Shown here: in pieces, positions 7,203-10,610 of the stretch
Layout of the letters: each line of letters begins with the position of its first letter
Position numbering within the stretch: position 1 is the stretch's first letter
NCBI GenBank assembly: GCA_052039575.1
Contig: JBQGEK010000061.1
Coordinates: 1 to 10,610, forward strand
From: Patulibacter sp052039575
Lineage (GTDB): Bacteria > Actinomycetota > Thermoleophilia > Solirubrobacterales > Solirubrobacteraceae
Length of the DNA stretch: 10,610 nucleotides
Reading direction: 5' to 3'
The notes under the pieces: model-generated
The model's database searches: none
What the model was told of the DNA's origin: nothing
Seen by the model: only the letters and a program-made list of their open reading frames with translations
Position numbers and translations under genes: made by a program

Positions 7203-7844
7203 ATGGGCCGTTACACCGGGCCGGTCGAAAGGCTCTCGCGTCGCGAGGGCGTCGACCTGGAGTTGAAGGGCGCTCGTCGCCTCGCAGGTAAGGGCGCGCT
7301 CGAGCGCCGTGGCGCGCTGCCCCCCGGGCAGCACGGCGGTGGCCGCCGGGTCAAGACCTCGGTCTACGCCCAGCAGCTGCGCGAGACCCAGCGCGCCAAG
7401 CGCTACTACGGCGTGCGCGAGAAGCAGTTCCGCCGCCTGGTCGCCGAGGCCGGCAAGCGCAACGAGGCCGGCACCGTTCACGGTGAGCGGCTGCTGCAGC
7501 TGCTCGAGCTCCGCGTCGACAACGTGCTGGTCCGCCTGGGCTTCGCGTCGACCCGCGCGCAGGCTCGTCAGTTCGTGTCCCACGGCCACGTGCTGGTCAA
7601 CGGGCACCGCCACACCGTCGCGTCCGCCCGCCTGAAGCCGGGCGACGTCGTGACGATCAAGGACGCCAGCCCCGTCCGTTCGATCGCCACCGAGTCGACC
7701 GAGCTGATCGCCGTCGTTCCGGCGTGGCTCGAGGCCGACCACGACGGCCTCTCCGGCCGCGTGCTGCGCCTCCCCGAGCGTCACGAGATCCAGGTGCCGA
7801 TCACCGAGCACCTGATCATCGAGCTCGCGGGTCGCCGCGGCTAG
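7203..7844 (+). CDS. rpsD: Small ribosomal subunit protein S4 (uS4)
   Basis: S4 binds 16S rRNA early in 30S assembly and shapes the 5' domain; in several bacteria it also represses its own mRNA. The protein is 213 aa. Conserved parts are the N-terminal region with LPPGQHGGGRR (39-49), KTSVYAQQLRETQRAKRYYG (51-70), and the RNA-binding S4 domain at about 98-160, including LELRVDNVLVRLGFA (101-115) and STRAQARQFVSHGHVLVNG (116-134). It has no cysteine at all, so it is the zinc-independent (C-minus) form. It stands alone and not next to rpsM, rpsK and rpoA, as also in Streptomyces. The start is fixed by AGGAGG. Three hairpins follow the stop. Identification is certain. Confidence 0.98.
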   Translation: MGRYTGPVERLSRREGVDLELKGARRLAGKGALERRGALPPGQHGGGRRVKTSVYAQQLRETQRAKRYYGVREKQFRRLVAEAGKRNEAGTVHGERLLQLLELRVDNVLVRLGFASTRAQARQFVSHGHVLVNGHRHTVASARLKPGDVVTIKDASPVRSIATESTELIAVVPAWLEADHDGLSGRVLRLPERHEIQVPITEHLIIELAGRRG

Positions 7845-7846
7845 AA

Positions 7847-7868
7847 GGGCCCCTCTTCGGAGGGACCC
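7847..7868 (+). terminator. Terminator-like hairpin after rpsD
   Basis: GGGCCCCTC and GAGGGACCC pair with one C-A mismatch around a TTCG tetraloop, 2 nt after the rpsD stop codon. No U-run follows, which is common for hairpins that end transcripts in GC-rich actinobacteria. Confidence 0.6.
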
Positions 7869-7876
7869 AGCAGTTC

Positions 7877-7893
7877 CGGCGCCACCGGCGCCG
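7877..7893 (+). repeat. Inverted repeat / hairpin
   Basis: CGGCGCC-ACC-GGCGCCG is a perfect 7-bp hairpin with a 3-nt loop, between the two terminator-like hairpins downstream of rpsD. Its role is unknown. Confidence 0.45.
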
Positions 7894-7911
7894 ACTCCGA
7901 CGATCTCTCCC

Positions 7912-7942
7912 CCGCCTGCCCCCGTCCTCTCGGGGCAGGCGG
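7912..7942 (+). terminator. Strong 11-bp hairpin, likely terminator
   Basis: CCGCCTGCCCC and GGGGCAGGCGG form a perfect 11-bp stem around a 9-nt loop. It is the longest perfect stem I found in the window. It lies 68 nt after the rpsD stop and has no U-run. It probably acts as the main stop for rpsD transcription or protects the 3' end of the mRNA. Confidence 0.6.
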
Positions 7943-8050
7943 AGGATCGACGAACGTCGCACGAGCTCTCAGGCCCACCCCGGGCGCCATGTGCGCCGCC
8001 GCTGCCGGGACGGGCCGTCACCCGCCGCTGCGATTCACCCGTGGATGGCG

Positions 8051-8056
8051 TAGCGT
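8051..8056 (+). promoter_or_regulatory. Putative leaderless -10 for the acidic hypothetical gene
   Basis: TAGCGT is followed by 9 nt and ATG 8066, with no Shine-Dalgarno between them. The same hexamer precedes the yaaA-family gene at 9539. Confidence 0.4.
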
Positions 8057-8065
8057 TGGACGGGC

Positions 8066-8551
8066 ATGAGCGATTCCGATCCGACCCCGACGCACGAGCC
8101 CTCCGTGCCGCTGCACCTCGATCAGCTGCTGGAGCAGCGCGCGATCGCCGCGGGTCTCGAGGCCCTGGCGCGCCGCAATGCCCACCACCTGGCGGACATG
8201 GACGACGCCGAGCGCGAGGACGCTCGTCGCCTGTGGTCCGAGATGGTGGCCGAGATCCTCGGCGCCGTGCGGGACACGCTCGGCGGGTCGGTTCAGCAGG
8301 ACGGCCCCGGTCGGGCCGTGATCATCCTCTCCGATCACCCGCAGCAGCCGGGCGAGGTCCAGGCCGAGGCGATCTTCTCACCGCAGATCCAGGAGACCCC
8401 GGGTCCGGACGGCGAGAACCAGGTCGTGGCGACGTTCGCCCAGGTGCTGGGGATGCAGGTCGCCGACCTGCTCCCGCAGCTGGCCGAGCAGATGGCCCAG
8501 AACGTCGAGAACGGCGAGGACGGGCCCGAGATCCAGGACGAGGACCGCTAG
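8066..8551 (+). CDS. Hypothetical acidic protein, function unknown
   Basis: I do not recognise this 161-aa protein. It has a disordered Pro/Ser/Thr start (1-15), a helical charged segment (16-75: LLEQRAIAAGLEALARRNAH and onward), a probable beta segment around AVIILSDH (84-91), a second mixed segment NQVVATFAQVLGMQVADLL (118-136), and a very acidic tail from about 148. It has no cysteine, signal peptide or membrane segment, so it is likely cytosolic. Codon pattern is like its neighbours. The start ATG is supported by a TAGCGT hexamer 9 nt upstream, and a hairpin (8568-8590) follows, so it is probably a single-gene transcript. Position after rpsD gives no functional clue. Confidence 0.75.
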   Translation: MSDSDPTPTHEPSVPLHLDQLLEQRAIAAGLEALARRNAHHLADMDDAEREDARRLWSEMVAEILGAVRDTLGGSVQQDGPGRAVIILSDHPQQPGEVQAEAIFSPQIQETPGPDGENQVVATFAQVLGMQVADLLPQLAEQMAQNVENGEDGPEIQDEDR

Positions 8552-8567
8552 CTCCGAGCCCGCGGCA

Positions 8568-8590
8568 CGGGGCGGCCCACCACCGCCCCG
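8568..8590 (+). terminator. Hairpin after the acidic hypothetical gene
   Basis: CGGGGCGG and CCGCCCCG form a perfect 8-bp stem with a 7-nt loop, 17 nt after the stop codon. There is no U-run. It separates this gene from the VOC gene, which has its own promoter. Confidence 0.55.
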
Positions 8591-8630
8591 GTCCTCCAGC
8601 CCCGACCGCGGGGACACCCGACGCCCACTA

Positions 8631-8659
8631 TTGTTGCGTGTGCAAACACATGCTACGAT
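8631..8659 (+). promoter_or_regulatory. Leaderless promoter of the VOC gene
   Basis: TTGTTG (8631-8636), a 17-nt spacer and TACGAT (8654-8659) are followed by only 6 nt before ATG 8666, so the transcript should begin at the start codon. This is the best promoter match in the window. Confidence 0.65.
8634..8653. promoter_or_regulatory. Overlapping dyads inside the VOC promoter, candidate operator
   Basis: Two dyads overlap here. TTGC-GTGT-GCAA (8634-8645) is perfect in its arms. GCGTGTGCAAACACATGC (8636-8653) is an 18-bp imperfect palindrome with one mismatched pair outside a CAAA centre. They occupy the spacer between -35 and -10, where a bound repressor would block RNA polymerase. A MarR-type quinone or redox regulator would fit; none is encoded in the window. 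Confidence 0.45.
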
Positions 8660-8665
8660 CGGGGC

Positions 8666-9541
8666 ATGCCGCTCCCCGCCTCCTCCAGCACGGCCACCGT
8701 CGCCGCCGCCTCGATCTCGGCTGGCCCGGTCGCGTTGAACGTCGCCGACATCTCCGCGATCACGGCGTTCTACCGCGATGCGCTCGGGCTGCGGGAGCGG
8801 GGCGACGACGGGACGACGGTCCGGATGGGCACCGCCGACCGCGACCTCGTCGTGCTCCACCACACCCCCGATGCGACGCCCGCGCCGCAGGCCGCCGGCC
8901 TGTTCCACGTCGCGATCCTCTACCCGACGCGCGCCGACCTCGCCGACGCGATCCTCCGGGCCGACCAGGCCGGCGCCCGGCTCGACGGCGCGTCCGACCA
9001 TCTGGTCAGCGAGGCCGTCTACCTGCGCGACCCCGAGGGCAACGGGATCGAGCTCTACCGTGACCGCGAGCGGGACGAGTGGGGCACCGACGACCACGGG
9101 CGGCTGGCGATGGACACGCTGCCGCTCGACCTCGGGGACGTGCTGCGCTCCGGGTCGGGGCGCCCCAGCTCCGGGATCCCCGCCGATGCGATCGTCGGAC
9201 ACGTCCACCTGCAGACCGCCGACATCGACGCGAGCCGCGCGTTCTACGCCGACGTGCTCGGCTTCGACGTGATGGTCGACGGCTACCCCGGGGCGCTGTT
9301 CGTCGCCACCGACGGCTACCACCACCACATCGGGCTCAACGTCTGGAACTCGCGCGGACGGGTCGCCGTGCCGGGAGCCCGCGGCCTGCGGCACGCGACC
9401 CTGCTGCTCGCCGACGACGCGGTTCGCACGCAGGTCACCGAGCGTCTGCGGGCCGCGGGCGTGCGGTTCGACGAGTGCGACGCGGGAGCGCTGACGGTGC
9501 GTGACCCGGCCGGGGTGACGCTGCGCCTGCGGCTCGCGTAG
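8666..9541 (+). CDS. Two-domain VOC (glyoxalase/extradiol dioxygenase) protein, CatE-like
   Basis: This 291-aa cytosolic protein has two vicinal-oxygen-chelate domains. Domain 1 (about 20-135) shows VALNVADISAITAFYRDALG (22-41), H81 in LFHVAIL and E129 in DPEGNGIELYRD. Domain 2 (about 177-290) shows GHVHLQTADIDASRAFYADV (178-197), the HHHIGLNVW motif (219-227) typical of CatE-like proteins, and H243. The architecture and size resemble Bacillus CatE (about 285 aa), a catechol 2,3-dioxygenase linked to quinone stress. By eye, domain 1 lacks the first ligand (A23) and domain 2 lacks the glutamate (TLRLRL), so activity and substrate are uncertain. It starts at ATG 8666 from a leaderless promoter with an operator-like dyad. 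The next gene, a YaaA homologue, begins 10 nt later. Confidence 0.9.
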   Translation: MPLPASSSTATVAAASISAGPVALNVADISAITAFYRDALGLRERGDDGTTVRMGTADRDLVVLHHTPDATPAPQAAGLFHVAILYPTRADLADAILRADQAGARLDGASDHLVSEAVYLRDPEGNGIELYRDRERDEWGTDDHGRLAMDTLPLDLGDVLRSGSGRPSSGIPADAIVGHVHLQTADIDASRAFYADVLGFDVMVDGYPGALFVATDGYHHHIGLNVWNSRGRVAVPGARGLRHATLLLADDAVRTQVTERLRAAGVRFDECDAGALTVRDPAGVTLRLRLA

Positions 9542-9544
9542 CGT
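9539..9544 (+). promoter_or_regulatory. Putative -10 overlapping the VOC stop codon
   Basis: TAGCGT includes the TAG stop of the VOC gene and is followed by 7 nt and GTG 9552. It is the same hexamer as before 8066. The downstream gene may thus have its own leaderless start as well as read-through from the VOC gene. Confidence 0.4.
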
Positions 9545-9551
9545 TGCCGGG

Positions 9552-10325
9552 GTGCTGCTGATCGTCCCGCCGTCCGAGGGCAAGAACGCCCCCGCCGACG
9601 GCGCTCCCGTCGACCTCGCCGAGCTCGGCTTCCCGAAGCTCAGCCCGCAACGACGGAAGATGGTGCGCGCACTCCAGAAGCTGTCGAAGGGCCCGGAGGC
9701 CGACGCGCTGAAGCAGCTCAAGCTCGGGCCGAAGAGCCGCGACGAGCTGGCGTGGAACCGCGCGCTGCTGAAGGCCCCGGCGGCGACCGCCGCGGAGGTC
9801 TACACCGGGGTGCTGTTCGAGCGCCTCGACCTCGCGACACTGAGCGAGGAGGGGCGGCAGCGGGCGAGCGAGCGGCTGCTGATCACCAGCGCCCTGTGGG
9901 GCGTGCTCCGCCCCCACGACCGGATCCCCGCCTACCGCCACGCCGCCGCCGCCCGGCTGCCCGAACTGCCGACGACTGCCGCCCACTGGCAGACGGCGCT
10001 CGACCGCGTGCTGCCGGCCGACGAGCTGCTGGTCGACTTCCGCTCGGGCCCGTACCGCAGCATGTGGCACGGCCCGACGCAGGCCCCGACCGTGGCGGTC
10101 AACGTCTACCGCGACGGCCCGAAGGGCCGCACCGTGGTCAGCCACTTCGCCAAGGCGACCCGCGGCGACATCGCCCGCGTCCTGCTCGAGGACGCGTCGG
10201 CCTGGTCCGCACCGGCGACCCCCGAGCTGATCGCCGAGCGGGTCAGTGCCGCCGGCTGGACCGTCGAGCTGGGCGACCCCAACGCCACAGGCCCCGTCGA
10301 GCTCGCGGTGATCGAGCGGGACTGA
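9552..10325 (+). CDS. yaaA: YaaA family peroxide-stress protein (DUF328)
   Basis: This 257-aa protein belongs to the YaaA family (E. coli YaaA, 258 aa), which lowers free intracellular iron during hydrogen peroxide stress and so limits DNA damage; the fold also binds DNA. Visible family motifs are the N-terminal LLIVPPSEGK (2-11) in its Gram-positive form, EVYTGVLFERL (about 82-92), LLITSALWGVLRPHDRIPAY (109-128), NVYRDG and VVSHFAKATRGDIAR (195-209). Length matches the family. The start is GTG 9552, which puts the conserved motif at the N-terminus; no ATG is available nearby. It begins 10 nt after the CatE-like gene, and both may serve oxidative or quinone stress. Whether the E. coli role holds in this organism is inferred. 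Confidence 0.92.
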   Translation: MLLIVPPSEGKNAPADGAPVDLAELGFPKLSPQRRKMVRALQKLSKGPEADALKQLKLGPKSRDELAWNRALLKAPAATAAEVYTGVLFERLDLATLSEEGRQRASERLLITSALWGVLRPHDRIPAYRHAAAARLPELPTTAAHWQTALDRVLPADELLVDFRSGPYRSMWHGPTQAPTVAVNVYRDGPKGRTVVSHFAKATRGDIARVLLEDASAWSAPATPELIAERVSAAGWTVELGDPNATGPVELAVIERD

Positions 10326-10348
10326 GGTCCGGGCGCAGAACGCCCTCA
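10324..10348. terminator. Hairpin between convergent genes
   Basis: GGGCG-CAGAA-CGCCC (10331-10345) is a perfect 5-bp stem with a 5-nt loop, and flanking GAG (10324-10326) and CTC can add pairs around a bulge. It lies in the 20-nt gap between the convergent yaaA-family and hydrolase genes, so it could serve both directions. The stem is short. Confidence 0.35.
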
Positions 10349-10610
10349 GCTGGCGGTCGCCACCTCGGGTTCACCCACCGGCACGTGCCTTCTGAGGAAG
10401 GCGAGGTGGGACGCCGCGACCCGCTCGAAGCCCGGACCGTCGTAGACCTCGAAGTGGCCGCCCGGGAAGGGGTCGACCTCGCCGCGGGGGGCCTTCGCGG
10501 CGTAGCGGCGGGTCGCGCGGGCCGGGGTGACCGTGTCCTGGTCGCAGATCGTGAACAGGATCGGGCAGGCGACCCGGTGGGCGTGCCGACCGGGGAAGTA
10601 GCGGGGGATC
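10346..10610 (-). CDS. Alpha/beta-hydrolase, C-terminal part (runs off the window)
   Basis: The minus strand is open from the window end to a TGA at 10346-10348 and encodes the last 87 residues of an alpha/beta-hydrolase. The readable part contains CPILFTICDQDTVTPARATR, where the second Asp of CDQD is the likely catalytic acid after a beta strand, and then FPGGHFEVYDGPGF, where the His is the likely catalytic histidine, followed by a final helix SHLAFLRRHV. This D-then-H spacing is typical of the family's C-terminal third. The nucleophile serine and the start lie beyond 10610. Substrate is unknown: esterases, lipases and dienelactone hydrolase relatives are all possible. Confidence 0.85.
   Translation of the reverse strand, partial: IPRYFPGRHAHRVACPILFTICDQDTVTPARATRRYAAKAPRGEVDPFPGGHFEVYDGPGFERVAASHLAFLRRHVPVGEPEVATAS

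Noticed and set aside
8378..9721. A 447-codon open frame on the minus strand
   Set aside because: It is antisense to the VOC gene and parts of its neighbours; the product is Arg/Gly/Val-rich with no recognisable motif.

Overview
The window is a very GC-rich bacterial chromosome segment with ordinary housekeeping and accessory genes packed on both strands. Composition, a zinc-less ribosomal protein S4 made outside the alpha operon, an actinobacterial-style MurB, and several apparently leaderless genes (a TAnnnT hexamer 6-9 nt before the start codon) point to Actinomycetota. A deep-branching class such as Thermoleophilia/Solirubrobacterales is my best guess, but this is inference from style and not proof. 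There is no sign of phage, insertion sequence, CRISPR, rRNA or tRNA.

Layout. Bases 1-97 are an odd, G-run-rich edge. On the minus strand, 98-1740 holds an ABC exporter pair of the YadG/YadH type (ATPase, then permease, with a 4-nt ATGA overlap). Divergent from it is clpP (about 1866-2467), whose N-terminus can only be read by changing frame near 1870-1897, then a YqgE/AlgH-family gene (2506-3048). A small minus-strand gene of unknown function (3079-3384) is divergent from two overlapping lipoprotein genes (3428-3892, 3889-4407) that look like paralogues. Minus-strand murB (4420-5556) follows an acyl-CoA dehydrogenase gene (5581-6879), probably in one transcript driven by a promoter at about 6946-6975 with a 15-bp palindrome next to it. 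The 323-bp gap 6880-7202 separates this unit from rpsD (7203-7844), which is followed by three hairpins. Then come an acidic unknown protein (8066-8551), a two-domain VOC/CatE-like dioxygenase-superfamily gene (8666-9541) with a promoter carrying a dyad, a YaaA-family gene (9552-10325), and the 3' part of a minus-strand alpha/beta-hydrolase (10346-10610) running off the end.

Functionally this is a mix of envelope work (MurB, lipoproteins, exporter), protein quality control (ClpP), translation (S4), acyl-CoA metabolism, and a plausible stress pair (CatE-like VOC protein and YaaA). The clearest unusual points are the broken clpP reading frame, the recurring leaderless-promoter signature in first genes contrasted with Shine-Dalgarno sequences in downstream genes, the paired-cysteine lipoprotein paralogues, and the dyads at the VOC and acyl-CoA dehydrogenase promoters. 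I see no clear new multi-gene system.
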